A DNA stretch of 64,000 nt from Prevotella intermedia ATCC 25611 = DSM 20706 (GCF_001953955.1 NZ_CP019300.1:124001-188000), one strand, 5' to 3'; shown: positions 42,764-52,382, numbered from the stretch's first letter. Translations and numbers: made by a program. Notes: a model not told the origin generated them from the letters alone.

Positions 42764-44311
42764 ATGAGTGCGATTATTGCTATTATCCCGATTGTTTTGC
42801 TCTTCGTTCTGATGTTAGGATTGAAGATGGCAGGGCACAAGAGTGCGTTCTTTACGTTGCTTGTTACCATTGCGCTGGCACTTTTCGTTGCGCCCGCTAT
42901 GGGCTTTGTGCCGAAAGACTTCACGTTTGCGGGCGTGGGTTGGGCTGTCGTGGAAGGCGTGCTGAAAGCGGTGTTCCCTATTCTCATCATCATCTTGATG
43001 GCGATTTTCAGTTACAATGTATTGGTGGAGAGCAAGGAAATAGAAGTGATAAAGAACCAGTTCACATCTTTTTCCGACGACAAGGGCGTAACGGTGCTTA
43101 TGCTCGTGTGGGGCTTTGGCGGACTGCTTGAAGGTATGGCAGGCTTTGGAACGGCGGTTGCCATTCCTGCAGCTATCCTTATTTCGTTGGGCTACAAACC
43201 TGTATTCTCGGCTCTTGTGGCACTGATAGCCAACACGGTGCCTACGGGATTTGGTGCCGTGGGCGTGCCTGTGATTACGCTTTGCAACGAGGTGGCAGCA
43301 GGAGGCGTGGCTTCGCCCGAACTCATACGCGAGGTTTCGACTTACTGCGTGGTTCAGCTTTCGCCATTGTTCATCATCTTGCCATTCATTATTCTGACGC
43401 TTACAAACCGCAGCCGAAGTGCCATTGGGCGCAATTTGCTTATTTCGCTGTGGGTGGGCGGTATCTCGTTGGCTACGCAATATGTTGTTGCAATGTTCCT
43501 CGGAGCCGAAACGCCTGCCATTATCGGCAGTGTGGCAGCCATCATAGCCTTGCTGGTTTACAGCAAACTCTTTGCACCGAAGAAGGATAATGGCAACGTG
43601 AAGCACTACACGGCAGCCGAAACCTTCCGTGCGTGGAGCGTTTACTTCTTCATATTGCTGTTCATCTTGCTGTCAGGGCCATTGTTTCCCGACATCAACA
43701 GTTTCTTGAAGTCGCACCTTGTATCGCGTGTGGCATTGCCTATCTATGCCGACGGCACTACTTTCAACTTCGGTTGGATTAGCAACGCAGGACTTATGCT
43801 GCTCTTGGGTACCGTGATTGGCGGACTGATACAAGGCGTGTCGCCTCGCAAACTTTTGGTTATCTTGGCTCGTACTACGGTAAACCTGCGCAAAACCGTC
43901 ATTACCATCATCAGTTTGGTTTCTTTGGCATCGGTAATGAACTATGCGGGTATGATAGTTGTCATTGCTTCAGCCCTCGCAGCGGTTACGGGGCAGCTCT
44001 ATCCTGTATTTGCACCACTCATCGGGGCTATCGGAACGTTTGTAACGGGCAGCGATACATCGTCCAACATCTTGTTTGCCAAACTGCAAGCCAACGTTGC
44101 CCATCAACTGAATTACAGCAATTCGGACTGGCTTGTGGCAGCAAACACTACGGGAGCAACGGGCGGTAAGATGATTTCGCCGCAGAGCATAGCAATTGCA
44201 ACAGCCGCCTGCGATATGCAGGGACGCGACGGCGAGATTTTAAAGGCAGCTATTCCGTATGCCATTGCATACATTGCGATAGGCGGTCTGATGGTGCTCT
44301 TGGCTGCCTGA
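42764..44311 (+). CDS. L-lactate permease family transporter (LldP-like)
   Basis: 515 residues with about 13 membrane segments across the whole length. Family landmarks are EGMAGFGTAVAIPAAIL (about 125-140), LIANTVPTGFGAVGVPVITL and TGSDTSSNILFAKLQ, the conserved LctP/LldP signatures. The protein takes up L-lactate (or glycolate) with a proton at the inner membrane. No lactate dehydrogenase gene (lutABC or lldD) is in the window. The 22-bp-period TGACGTCA array lies just downstream. Confidence 0.9.
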   Translation: MSAIIAIIPIVLLFVLMLGLKMAGHKSAFFTLLVTIALALFVAPAMGFVPKDFTFAGVGWAVVEGVLKAVFPILIIILMAIFSYNVLVESKEIEVIKNQFTSFSDDKGVTVLMLVWGFGGLLEGMAGFGTAVAIPAAILISLGYKPVFSALVALIANTVPTGFGAVGVPVITLCNEVAAGGVASPELIREVSTYCVVQLSPLFIILPFIILTLTNRSRSAIGRNLLISLWVGGISLATQYVVAMFLGAETPAIIGSVAAIIALLVYSKLFAPKKDNGNVKHYTAAETFRAWSVYFFILLFILLSGPLFPDINSFLKSHLVSRVALPIYADGTTFNFGWISNAGLMLLLGTVIGGLIQGVSPRKLLVILARTTVNLRKTVITIISLVSLASVMNYAGMIVVIASALAAVTGQLYPVFAPLIGAIGTFVTGSDTSSNILFAKLQANVAHQLNYSNSDWLVAANTTGATGGKMISPQSIAIATAACDMQGRDGEILKAAIPYAIAYIAIGGLMVLLAA

Positions 44312-44407
44312 TGCGCACTGCAACGACACAGAATCACGCACTGGGAGAAGCGCATTATACACGCCGACACGATAACACGGGAAAGAGATAGACATTAGTC
44401 TTTTTCA

Positions 44408-44469
44408 AATATGACGTCATATTCGCGCAAATATGACGTCATATTTGGCAAAAAATGACGTCATATTTT
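44408..44469. repeat. Three-copy palindrome array, 22-bp period, TGACGTCA core
   Basis: TGACGTCA begins at 44412, 44434 and 44456, exactly 22 bp apart, within ATGACGTCATATT units separated by seven-base spacers (CGCGCAA, TGGCAAA) similar to those at 1725-1828 (CGCTCAA, TGGAAGA). It lies between the permease gene and miaB. Confidence 0.9.
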
Positions 44470-44532
44470 TCTGAGCATCTACTTTGCAAGATGTTTTTAA
44501 GGTTTATACTATAATAAGTAATGTGTAAATAC

Positions 44533-44563
44533 TTGCTATTCTGCCAACAAATACGTACCTTTG
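44533..44563 (+). promoter_or_regulatory. Promoter of miaB
   Basis: TTGC, exactly 19 bases, TACCTTTG (44556-44563); 28 bases upstream of the ATG. Confidence 0.75.
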
Positions 44564-44591
44564 CACGCTGAAAAAACAAGAAGGAAAGTTA

Positions 44592-45923
44592 ATGAAAAAA
44601 CTCTATATAGAGACATACGGCTGCCAGATGAATGTGGCAGACTCGGAAGTTGTTGCTTCCGTTATGAAGATGGCAGGATACGATGCGTGTGAGAACGAAG
44701 ACGAGGCTGACGCTATTTTCCTCAATACTTGCTCCATACGAGAAAACGCAGAAAACAAGATTTACAACCGTTTGGAAACTCTTTACGCCGAAAAGAAGAA
44801 AGGCAGAGAAGTCATTCTCGGCGTGTTGGGGTGTATGGCAGAGCGTGTTCGCAAGGATTTGATTGACAATCACCACGCCAATCTTGTATGCGGACCCGAC
44901 TCGTATCTGAACTTGCCCGAGATGATAGCACGCTGCGAAAACGGACACAACGCAATGGACGTAGACCTTTCTACCACCGAAACCTACCGCGACATCGTGC
45001 CACAGCGCATTGGCGGCAACCGTGTATCGGGCTTCGTGAGCATTATGCGTGGCTGCAACAACTTCTGCCACTATTGCATCGTGCCGTTTACACGAGGCAG
45101 GGAACGTTCGCGCGACGTGGAAAGCATATTGCGTGAGGTGAAAGACTTGCACGACAGAGGCTTCAAGGAGGTTACACTGTTAGGTCAGAACGTAAATTCC
45201 TACGGACTATTGCCAAACGGAAAACGCCCGGAAAACGGAACATCGTTTGCCGAACTGCTGCGTAAGGTGGCACAAAGCGTACCCGATATGCGTGTGCGCT
45301 TCTCTACTTCCAATCCCGAAGATATGACGGAGGATATTCTGCACGCAGTAGCCGACGAGCCAAACCTTTGCAACCATATCCATTTCCCTGCACAAAGCGG
45401 CAGCAACACCGTGCTGAAGAATATGAACCGCAAGTACACTCGTGAAGACTACTTGGAGAAAGTGGCAGCCATTCGCCGAATTATTCCGAACTGCGGACTC
45501 ACAACCGACATCTTTGTGGGCTATCACAACGAAACGTTGGAAGACCAAGAACTCACACTATCGCTGGTTCGTGAATGCCAATTCGACTCTGCCTTTATGT
45601 TCAAATATTCAGAACGACCCGGAACCTACGCAGCAAAGCATTTGCCCGACAACATTTCGGAAGAGGAAAAGGTACGCCGTCTGAATGAGCTCATAAAACT
45701 TCAGACCGAGATTTCGGCTATTCAGAACAAGAAAGACGAAGGAAAAGAGTTCGATGTGCTAATTGAACGCTTCAGCAAACGCAGCCGCGAGCAGCTTATG
45801 GGACGCACCGAGCAAAACAAAGCCGTTATTATTCCACGCGGCAACCACCATATAGGCGACACCGTACGAGTGCGCATAACAGGCTCAAGTTCGGCTACGC
45901 TCATTGGAGAAGTAGTGGAATAA
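44592..45923 (+). CDS. miaB: tRNA-2-methylthio-N6-dimethylallyladenosine synthase
   Basis: 443 residues. The N-terminal UPF0004 domain has the three auxiliary-cluster cysteines C11, C47 and C81. The radical SAM domain has GCNNFCHYCIVPFTRGRERSR with C155/C159/C162, followed by a TRAM domain (about 380-443). It adds the methylthio group at position 37 of tRNAs reading UNN codons. It starts a run with the MsbA-like and LTA-synthase-like genes, spaced 39 and 27 bp. Confidence 0.96.
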   Translation: MKKLYIETYGCQMNVADSEVVASVMKMAGYDACENEDEADAIFLNTCSIRENAENKIYNRLETLYAEKKKGREVILGVLGCMAERVRKDLIDNHHANLVCGPDSYLNLPEMIARCENGHNAMDVDLSTTETYRDIVPQRIGGNRVSGFVSIMRGCNNFCHYCIVPFTRGRERSRDVESILREVKDLHDRGFKEVTLLGQNVNSYGLLPNGKRPENGTSFAELLRKVAQSVPDMRVRFSTSNPEDMTEDILHAVADEPNLCNHIHFPAQSGSNTVLKNMNRKYTREDYLEKVAAIRRIIPNCGLTTDIFVGYHNETLEDQELTLSLVRECQFDSAFMFKYSERPGTYAAKHLPDNISEEEKVRRLNELIKLQTEISAIQNKKDEGKEFDVLIERFSKRSREQLMGRTEQNKAVIIPRGNHHIGDTVRVRITGSSSATLIGEVVE

Positions 45924-45962
45924 GGTTGCAGGTCTTCACTTAAACGTACAACTTTGTAAGTT

Positions 45963-47822
45963 ATGAAAGAATTTCTCCAAATATTGCGCAGGTTTGTTCC
46001 ACCTTATAAGAAGTATCTTGTATGGTCGGTTACCTTCAATATCCTATCTGCTTTACTGAACATCTTCTCGTTTGCGGCACTCATTCCGTTGCTCCAGATA
46101 CTGTTTAAAGTAAACACAGGCATCAAGGCAACGCAGGTTATGGCGTGGAGCGATGGCTCTTTTAAAGATGTTTTGGCAAACAACGCCGACTACTACACGC
46201 AAATGTTCATCGCAGATTGGGGGCCAACGACGACATTGCTTATCATCGGCTTGATAATGGGCTTTATGACTTTCCTGAAAACAGGTGCTTATTTCCTGTC
46301 TTCAGCTTCTATTATTCCAGTCAGAACGGGTGTCGTCCGCGACATTCGCAATCAGCTTTACCAGAAGATAACATCGCTTTCGCTTGGCTTTTTCAGCGAA
46401 GAGAGAAAGGGAGATATTATTGCAAGAATGAGCGGTGATGTGCAGGAAGTAGACACTTCCGTAATGTCTTCGCTCGATTTGCTGTTCAAAAATCCAATCC
46501 TCGTATTGATTTACTTCATTACTTTGATGGTTATTTCGTGGCAACTGACGATTTTTACCTTGCTTTTCGTTCCTCTCTTTGCCTCGTTTATGGGCATTGT
46601 GGGCAGGAAATTAAAGCAAAGCAGCATTACGGCACAAGCCCTTTGGAGCGATACGATGAGCCAAGTAGAAGAGACTTTGGGCGGTTTGCGCATCATCAAA
46701 GCTTTCTGTGCAGAGGGCATGATGAACCAAAGGTTTCATAAAATAAACTCTATGTACCGCAACGACATTATGCGCGTGAACATTCGACAGCAGATGGCGC
46801 ACCCCATGAGCGAATTTCTTGGCACCATTATGATTATCGTTGTGCTGTGGTTTGGCGGTACGCTCGTATTGGGAGAGTCTCCTGTCATAAGCGGTCCTAC
46901 CTTTATTTACTATCTTGTTATTCTGTATAGCATTCTCAATCCGCTGAAAGAAATATCAAAAGCGGGCTACAACATCGCAAAAGGATTGGCTTCGATGGAG
47001 CGAATTGACAAGATATTGATGGCAGAAAATACAATAAAAGAAGTGGAAGAACCGAAGCATATTGAGGTTTTCAACCACCAAATAGAGTTCCGTAACGTCA
47101 GCTTTGCATACGATACGATTATAAAAGAAGACGGAACAACAGAGCCAAAGTGGGTTTTGCGTAACATTAATTTGATTATTCCGAAAGGCAAAACCATTGC
47201 ACTTGTTGGACAAAGTGGTAGCGGAAAGTCTACATTGCTCGACCTTATTCCTCGCTATTACGATGTGCAAGAAGGCGAAATACTAATTGACGGCATCAAT
47301 ATAAAAGAACTCGGGCTACACGATTTGCGCCACCTTATCGGCAATGTGAACCAAGAAGCCATTCTTTTTAACGATACATTCAAGAACAACATCTCTTTCG
47401 GAGTGGCGGCTGACGACAACGGAATCGTTGAGGCTGCGAAGATTGCAAACGCCCACGACTTTATTTCGCAGACTGAAAAAGGCTACGAAACAAACATTGG
47501 CGACCGTGGTGGCAGACTGTCTGGCGGACAACGGCAGCGTGTCAGCATTGCCCGCGCCATTCTAAAGAACCCTCCTATCCTTATTCTTGACGAGGCAACG
47601 TCGGCTCTCGACACCGAAAGCGAACGTCTGGTGCAAGACGCACTCTACAAATTAATGAAGACGCGCACGACAATTGCAGTGGCACACCGCCTTTCAACCA
47701 TTAAAAACTCCGACGAAATATGCGTTATGCACGAAGGAGAAATCGTGGAAAGAGGTACACACGACGAGTTAATGCAGCTCAACGGATATTACAAAAAGCT
47801 GCACGATATGCAAGAAATATAA
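45963..47822 (+). CDS. ABC transporter permease/ATP-binding protein, MsbA-like lipid exporter
   Basis: 619 residues in one chain: six membrane segments in residues 1-335, then a nucleotide-binding domain. Walker A GQSGSGKST lies near 416, the signature LSGGQRQR near 518, Walker B LILDEATSALD and the His switch AVAHRL. The coupling region and size (somewhat longer than E. coli MsbA) match lipid A/polysaccharide flippases of Bacteroidetes. It probably moves lipid-linked material to the periplasmic face, where the next gene's product, an extracytoplasmic phosphotransferase, acts. Confidence 0.88.
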   Translation: MKEFLQILRRFVPPYKKYLVWSVTFNILSALLNIFSFAALIPLLQILFKVNTGIKATQVMAWSDGSFKDVLANNADYYTQMFIADWGPTTTLLIIGLIMGFMTFLKTGAYFLSSASIIPVRTGVVRDIRNQLYQKITSLSLGFFSEERKGDIIARMSGDVQEVDTSVMSSLDLLFKNPILVLIYFITLMVISWQLTIFTLLFVPLFASFMGIVGRKLKQSSITAQALWSDTMSQVEETLGGLRIIKAFCAEGMMNQRFHKINSMYRNDIMRVNIRQQMAHPMSEFLGTIMIIVVLWFGGTLVLGESPVISGPTFIYYLVILYSILNPLKEISKAGYNIAKGLASMERIDKILMAENTIKEVEEPKHIEVFNHQIEFRNVSFAYDTIIKEDGTTEPKWVLRNINLIIPKGKTIALVGQSGSGKSTLLDLIPRYYDVQEGEILIDGINIKELGLHDLRHLIGNVNQEAILFNDTFKNNISFGVAADDNGIVEAAKIANAHDFISQTEKGYETNIGDRGGRLSGGQRQRVSIARAILKNPPILILDEATSALDTESERLVQDALYKLMKTRTTIAVAHRLSTIKNSDEICVMHEGEIVERGTHDELMQLNGYYKKLHDMQEI

Positions 47823-47849
47823 TTCAATGACAGCGTCAAACAAAAAAGT

Positions 47850-49799
47850 ATGCCAACACAACATTTACAACCATTGCTCTCTTTGGTTGCAAATGTTGTG
47901 TTGGCATATTTGGTTTATCTCGTTGCCCGCGTGGCTTACCTGCTTGAAAACTATTCTTTCTTCAAAGAGGGGCTGAACTTTGGGCATTTGATGAGAATGT
48001 TCCGAGGCGGCTTAATGTTCGACACCACAGCCCTTGTGTACAGCAACGCACTCTACATTCTGCTGATGCTATTCCCGCTTTGGCTAAAAGAAACAGACGC
48101 TTATCATCGTTTCTGCCGTTGGTTATTCGTCGTCGTGAATGCCATTGGCTTGTTCTTAAACCTCTGCGACGCCGTCTATTTCCCCTTTACGCTGCGCCGA
48201 ACCACAACAAGTGTATTCCGAGAGTTCGACAACGAGAACAATTTAGGAGGCATTTTCACCACAGAAGTTGTGAACCATTGGTATTTCGTGTTGCTTTTCA
48301 TAGTCGTAGTGTGGGGTATGTACAAGCTTTACAGAATGCCAAAGAGCAACGCTTCCAACTTCAATACGCCTCAAAAGAAGTGGCAATTTGCAGGAATCAA
48401 CTTCCTATCGTTGGCACTTGCCGCTGTCATTTGTGTGGGCGGAGCACGTGGCGGACTGCAAAGTGGTGTGCGTCCTATTACGATTAGCAATGCCAACGAA
48501 TATGTGAAACGCCCCATCGAGTGCGCTTTGGTACTGAATACGCCTTTCGCACTGATGCGAACCATCGGCAAAAGCATTTTCAAAGTGCCTGCAACCTTTG
48601 CTTCTCTCGATGCATCTGCAAAGTTCTTCAATCCCATTCATACGCCCAATGCAGAAGTAAAAGCCAACAAAAAGAATGTTGTCATACTGATTGTTGAAAG
48701 TTTTGGACGCGAATATATCGGTGCTTACAACACACAACTCGAAGGCGGACGCTACAAAGGCTATACGCCAAACGTAGATAAACTTATCAAGGAAAGCACC
48801 GTTTTTGAGTATTCGTATGCCAACGGACACAAGAGCATCGACGGAATGCCTTCTTCCTTGTGCGGTATTCCGATGTTCATAGAACCTTTCATACTGACTC
48901 CCGCCTCTATGAACGACTACACAGGCATTCCCGGACATCTTTCAAAGTGGGGCTATCAAACAGCTTTCTTCCACGGAGCTAACCGCGGTTCAATGGGTTT
49001 CCTTGCCTTTGCCAACAAGATAGGCTTTCAAAAATACTATGGCAGACAGGATTATGCGCAGGACAAACGCTTTGGCGGCGATGCCGACTTCGATGGAAAC
49101 TGGGGCATTTGGGACGAACCTTTCCTGCAATACTATTGCGCAAAGATGGGCGAAATGAAGCAACCGTTTATGACGGCTTTGTTTACAGTCTCAAGTCATC
49201 ACCCCTTTGTCGTGCCAGACAAATACAAAGACCAATTCAAAGGCGGTCAGCTGCCTATCCACAAATGCATTCGTTACACCGATATGGCTATCGGCCGTTT
49301 CTTTGAAAGTGCCCGAAAGCAACCTTGGTTCAAGAATACCATCTTTATATTAGTAAGCGACCACACCAACCAAAGCAACCACCAACAATACAAAACCGAC
49401 ATTGGCGAATTCAGCGCACCCTTCATTCTCTACGACCCATCGGGCGAAATAAAACCCGAAAAGCGTGCCGGCATCGCACAGCAAACAGACATTATGCCGA
49501 CCGTCTTTGGCATTTTAGGCTACAACAAGCCTTATCTTTCGTTTGGTTGCGACCTTCTCAACACGCCACCGCAGCAGACTTACGCGCTCAACTATATCAA
49601 CGGAGTGTACCAATACACGAAGAACGGCTACACAATGCAGTTCGACGGCAACCGAGTAACAGGCATTTATAGTCTGAAAGACCTGCTTATGCAGCACAAT
49701 CTCGTAGGCAAAATACCCGAACAAGCACAGATGGAACGCGAATTAAAGGCAATTATTTATCAGTATATGTACCGTATGGTAAACAATAAACTTAGGTAA
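47850..49799 (+). CDS. LTA-synthase-family sulfatase-fold phosphotransferase
   Basis: 649 residues. Four to five N-terminal membrane segments (to about 180) precede a periplasmic alkaline-phosphatase-fold domain. Motifs: VVILIVESFGREYIGAYN (Glu at about 283), a nucleophile loop NGHKSIDGMPS with Ser329 where LtaS has Thr, SSHHPFVVP and LVSDHTNQ. In LTA synthases and phosphoglycerol or phosphoethanolamine transferases, this domain moves a phospho-alcohol from a phospholipid to an acceptor. A Ser here is compatible, but donor and acceptor are unknown. It probably decorates surface glycan or lipid A exported by the preceding ABC protein. Confidence 0.85.
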   Translation: MPTQHLQPLLSLVANVVLAYLVYLVARVAYLLENYSFFKEGLNFGHLMRMFRGGLMFDTTALVYSNALYILLMLFPLWLKETDAYHRFCRWLFVVVNAIGLFLNLCDAVYFPFTLRRTTTSVFREFDNENNLGGIFTTEVVNHWYFVLLFIVVVWGMYKLYRMPKSNASNFNTPQKKWQFAGINFLSLALAAVICVGGARGGLQSGVRPITISNANEYVKRPIECALVLNTPFALMRTIGKSIFKVPATFASLDASAKFFNPIHTPNAEVKANKKNVVILIVESFGREYIGAYNTQLEGGRYKGYTPNVDKLIKESTVFEYSYANGHKSIDGMPSSLCGIPMFIEPFILTPASMNDYTGIPGHLSKWGYQTAFFHGANRGSMGFLAFANKIGFQKYYGRQDYAQDKRFGGDADFDGNWGIWDEPFLQYYCAKMGEMKQPFMTALFTVSSHHPFVVPDKYKDQFKGGQLPIHKCIRYTDMAIGRFFESARKQPWFKNTIFILVSDHTNQSNHQQYKTDIGEFSAPFILYDPSGEIKPEKRAGIAQQTDIMPTVFGILGYNKPYLSFGCDLLNTPPQQTYALNYINGVYQYTKNGYTMQFDGNRVTGIYSLKDLLMQHNLVGKIPEQAQMERELKAIIYQYMYRMVNNKLR

Positions 49800-49874
49800 G
49801 CACTGTGTTGGTGGGGATTTTCCACAAGAAAACATACTGTATAAAGAACTATCATTAAGCTCTATGGATTATAT

Positions 49875-49916
49875 AAGAACAAGGCAGATAAAGTAATCTT
49901 TATCTGCCTTGTTCTT
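49875..49916 (+). terminator. Terminator of the miaB-to-LTA-synthase run
   Basis: A 19-bp perfect stem (AAGAACAAGGCAGATAAAG with its complement), a four-base loop and TTTTT. Confidence 0.92.
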
Positions 49917-49933
49917 TTTAATAGCTTCTCTAA

Positions 49934-49988
49934 TTTGTAAAGATAATTCTCTTAAAAAGTGATAGCTGCACTTTGACATTGCGAAAGC
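49934..49988 (+). repeat. MITE-like repeat, copy 5, left part (split by an insertion sequence)
   Basis: Begins TTTGTAAAGATAATTCTCTT and runs to GCGAAAGC (49981-49988), the left copy of the target duplication of the ISL3 element. It continues at 51300. Confidence 0.92.
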
Positions 49989-51299
49989 GGTTCATCGCAT
50001 AATTGCGTTGGTTTCATCATATAATCCGAGCAAGATTAACTCGAAGTATTTCTCATCTCTAAATCCATATGCCTTTCTCTTTATCATTTTTATCTTATTG
50101 TTTATTCCTTCGACTCTTGCATTGGATATTTGGTAATCATACCATGCTGATATTCCAGTTCTTCTGGCCATGAGTGAAGCCGCAGCCTTCTTGAAACAAT
50201 AGAGCTTACTCTCTTGTGCCTGTCTGCACCAATACTCTAATTGTCTCAGAGCCTCTTCCTTGTTTTTCTGCATCCATATCTGATCTATGTCCTCATACAG
50301 GTAATATGCAGTGGCTAAGGGTTTGTTTGTTTCTAATATATTATCCAATCTCTTCTTATACTTCTTGTCTGATTTTTCAGGTTCCTTCCTCAGCAGTATC
50401 CATCTATTACCTTTTATGACCTTCCTCTGTTCCATATCAGTGGTTTGCTTATATACGGAGCGTCTGGTCTTGTCCATCGCTTGAGCTACGAGCTGTACGA
50501 TATGGAACCTATCATATACATGTATCGCGTCGGGAGCATTTTGCCCTACTGAGGAAATGAATGCGGCGGAGAGGTCTGAGCTTACAACTTCTATCTTTAC
50601 TTTCAATCTCTTTACTCTCCTCCAGAATTTTGCCAAGGCCTCCTTTGACCTCCCATTGCCTACATATACTATACGTCCTGTTTCGTGGTCAACGACTATT
50701 GTCTTATAAATCTGACCCTTATGGACAGCGAACTCGTCTATGCCTATGCATCTTAATCCTTTCAGATTGGGATTGCGGTAGTGTTTGTGCAGATGAGCCT
50801 TGTGGATATCTTTTACAACATGCCAGTTTATCCTCAGATGCCTTGCCACCGCACTGATTGTAAGACCAAGGCGTAAAAGGTCCAGGATATAAGCCTGAAA
50901 CTTCTTTGTATAACTTGCCTCTCCGTTGGTAAACGGTATTCTGGACTGAAAGACATGGTGACAATTCTTGCATTGGTAACGCTGAAGGGTCAAATGAAGT
51001 ATCGTAGGAGTTGAGCCTACTGGTAAAGCACGGATATCACGATGGACCTTTCCGTATTTGATTAGTTTACGGCTACGACAATTAGGACAATGACAAAATC
51101 CTTTGGGATTATAGAATAAGTTTAAAAATAATCGCTTATCTTTGTAGACAGAACCGCTGAAGGTATAGTCCTTGACACCCTGAAGATGGTTTAATAGGCT
51201 TGCATTCATTTCTTGATAGGTTGGTCTCTACAAAGATATGAAATGTGAGTCTATTTTATGTGATAATCTAAACAAACCAACGCAATTATGCGATGAACC
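49989..51299. mobile_element. ISL3-family insertion sequence, complete
   Basis: 1311 bp. The ends are a perfect 26-bp inverted repeat: GGTTCATCGCATAATTGCGT at the left and its complement at the right. The target duplication GCGAAAGC is present on both sides (49981-49988, 51300-51307), and 8 bp is the usual duplication length for ISL3. The element carries one intact transposase. It lies inside a copy of the MITE-like repeat. Undecayed ends and an intact frame suggest a recent insertion. Confidence 0.95.
49992..51209 (-). CDS. ISL3-family transposase
   Basis: 405 residues. N-terminal zinc-ribbon with C39/C41/C44 and C80/C83 (CHCPNCRSRKLIKYG, CKNCHHVF), a helix-turn-helix region (LTISAVARHLRINWHVVKDIH), and a DDE catalytic core: Asp in GIDEFAVHKGQIYKTIVVD, Asp in VVSSDLSAAFI and Glu in RVEGINNKIKMIKRKAYG. 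It is full-length and the frame is intact. The stop codon lies within the left terminal inverted repeat. Confidence 0.95.
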   Translation of the reverse strand: MNASLLNHLQGVKDYTFSGSVYKDKRLFLNLFYNPKGFCHCPNCRSRKLIKYGKVHRDIRALPVGSTPTILHLTLQRYQCKNCHHVFQSRIPFTNGEASYTKKFQAYILDLLRLGLTISAVARHLRINWHVVKDIHKAHLHKHYRNPNLKGLRCIGIDEFAVHKGQIYKTIVVDHETGRIVYVGNGRSKEALAKFWRRVKRLKVKIEVVSSDLSAAFISSVGQNAPDAIHVYDRFHIVQLVAQAMDKTRRSVYKQTTDMEQRKVIKGNRWILLRKEPEKSDKKYKKRLDNILETNKPLATAYYLYEDIDQIWMQKNKEEALRQLEYWCRQAQESKLYCFKKAAASLMARRTGISAWYDYQISNARVEGINNKIKMIKRKAYGFRDEKYFELILLGLYDETNAIMR

Positions 51300-51442
51300 G
51301 CGAAAGCGGCTCTTTTGCGCTGCAAAACCTACGCTTTTACCGTGCAAAACAGCCGCTTTTGGAATGCAAAACAATAGGTTTTATAAAGCGTTGATAATAA
51401 GGTTGTTATATAATTATTATACTTATGAAAAATATTTACACA
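51300..51442 (+). repeat. MITE-like repeat, copy 5, right part
   Basis: Starts with the duplicated GCGAAAGC, then the three central modules and the conserved end ATGAAAAATATTTACACA. Joined to 49934-49988 without the IS and one GCGAAAGC, it gives a normal ~190-bp copy. Confidence 0.93.
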
Positions 51443-51494
51443 TATAAATGCTCTTGTTGGCGGATTTACAATGGGGCGTAAGCGTTTTATTGGT

Positions 51495-52382
51495 TCAACC
51501 AGTTTTACGTTTGCTGAGCACCAAAATAAGCACAGCGACAATGATAAGCACAAAGCCAACAACGATAGGAAGCGTGAGTGGTTCGCCGAAAAGAAGTATG
51601 CCCACGCACATAGCTGTCATAGGTTCGAATACTCCAAGCACAGCTGCCATGGTGCTGCTTATCTGCTTTAGCGAGATAATAAGCGTTACGTTGCTTATGG
51701 CAGTGGGTACCAAGCCCAATAAAAACAAATTGATGAGCTGACTATTGGTGTCTATCGGGTCTATACGCCCTCGTGTAAAGGTGCCATAGAGTGCCAGAAT
51801 GAGCATCGCAAAGAAAAATATGTAGAATGTAAGCTTGAGCGATGGCATCTTACGGATACGCATTCGGGGGAAGGCTACCATATAAACGGCATAGAGAAAA
51901 CCCGAAGCGAGGAGCAAGAACAAACCAGTAAAGCCCTCCATGCCGCCTCCACCGTCGAGTATTCCCGAAAGAAAGAACACGCCAGCAACCGCTATGGCAA
52001 TGGAGATAGCTGTAGTTGCCGATAGTCGTTCGTGCAGAAACACCACCGAGAGCAGGCAAGTCCATACGGGATAAGAGAATAATAGCGTGGTAGCAATGCC
52101 GCTTGCCATATAGTTATAGCCCTCTATAAGGGCGATAGACGATGCAGCGTACGCAGAAGAAAGGAACAATATGCGCAAGAAATCGCCAAAAGCAAGCCAC
52201 ATTCTGGTGCGATGAAACATAAGCATACCTAACATAGCGAGGCAGCCAAAAGCGTAACGATAAATCAAAACGGACGTAGAGTGCATACCTGTGGCAAGCA
52301 CGGGAACGGCGAACAGGGGGATTAATCCAAACGTAATGCCCGAGATACTGGCATTGAAAAAACCTTTTATTGTAGACGACAT
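51495..52382 (-). CDS. EamA/DMT-family transporter
   Basis: 295 residues, ten predicted membrane segments arranged as two EamA repeats (about 8-145 and 155-290), with the inner repeat ending LGVFEPMTAMCVGILLFGEPL, a classic EamA signature. Members export or import amino acids, metabolites or nucleotide sugars; the substrate cannot be assigned. It is convergent with the IS/repeat region and divergent from the LpxL-like gene. The 460-bp gap upstream (52383-52845) holds TAnnTTTG motifs on both strands (52570-52577 forward; complement of 52597-52604) but no gene that I can see. Confidence 0.85.
   Translation of the reverse strand: MSSTIKGFFNASISGITFGLIPLFAVPVLATGMHSTSVLIYRYAFGCLAMLGMLMFHRTRMWLAFGDFLRILFLSSAYAASSIALIEGYNYMASGIATTLLFSYPVWTCLLSVVFLHERLSATTAISIAIAVAGVFFLSGILDGGGGMEGFTGLFLLLASGFLYAVYMVAFPRMRIRKMPSLKLTFYIFFFAMLILALYGTFTRGRIDPIDTNSQLINLFLLGLVPTAISNVTLIISLKQISSTMAAVLGVFEPMTAMCVGILLFGEPLTLPIVVGFVLIIVAVLILVLSKRKTG

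Noticed and set aside
42815..43606. 263-codon reverse frame inside the lactate permease gene
   Set aside because: Antisense to a gene with clear transporter signatures; His/Arg/Asn-rich shadow composition.
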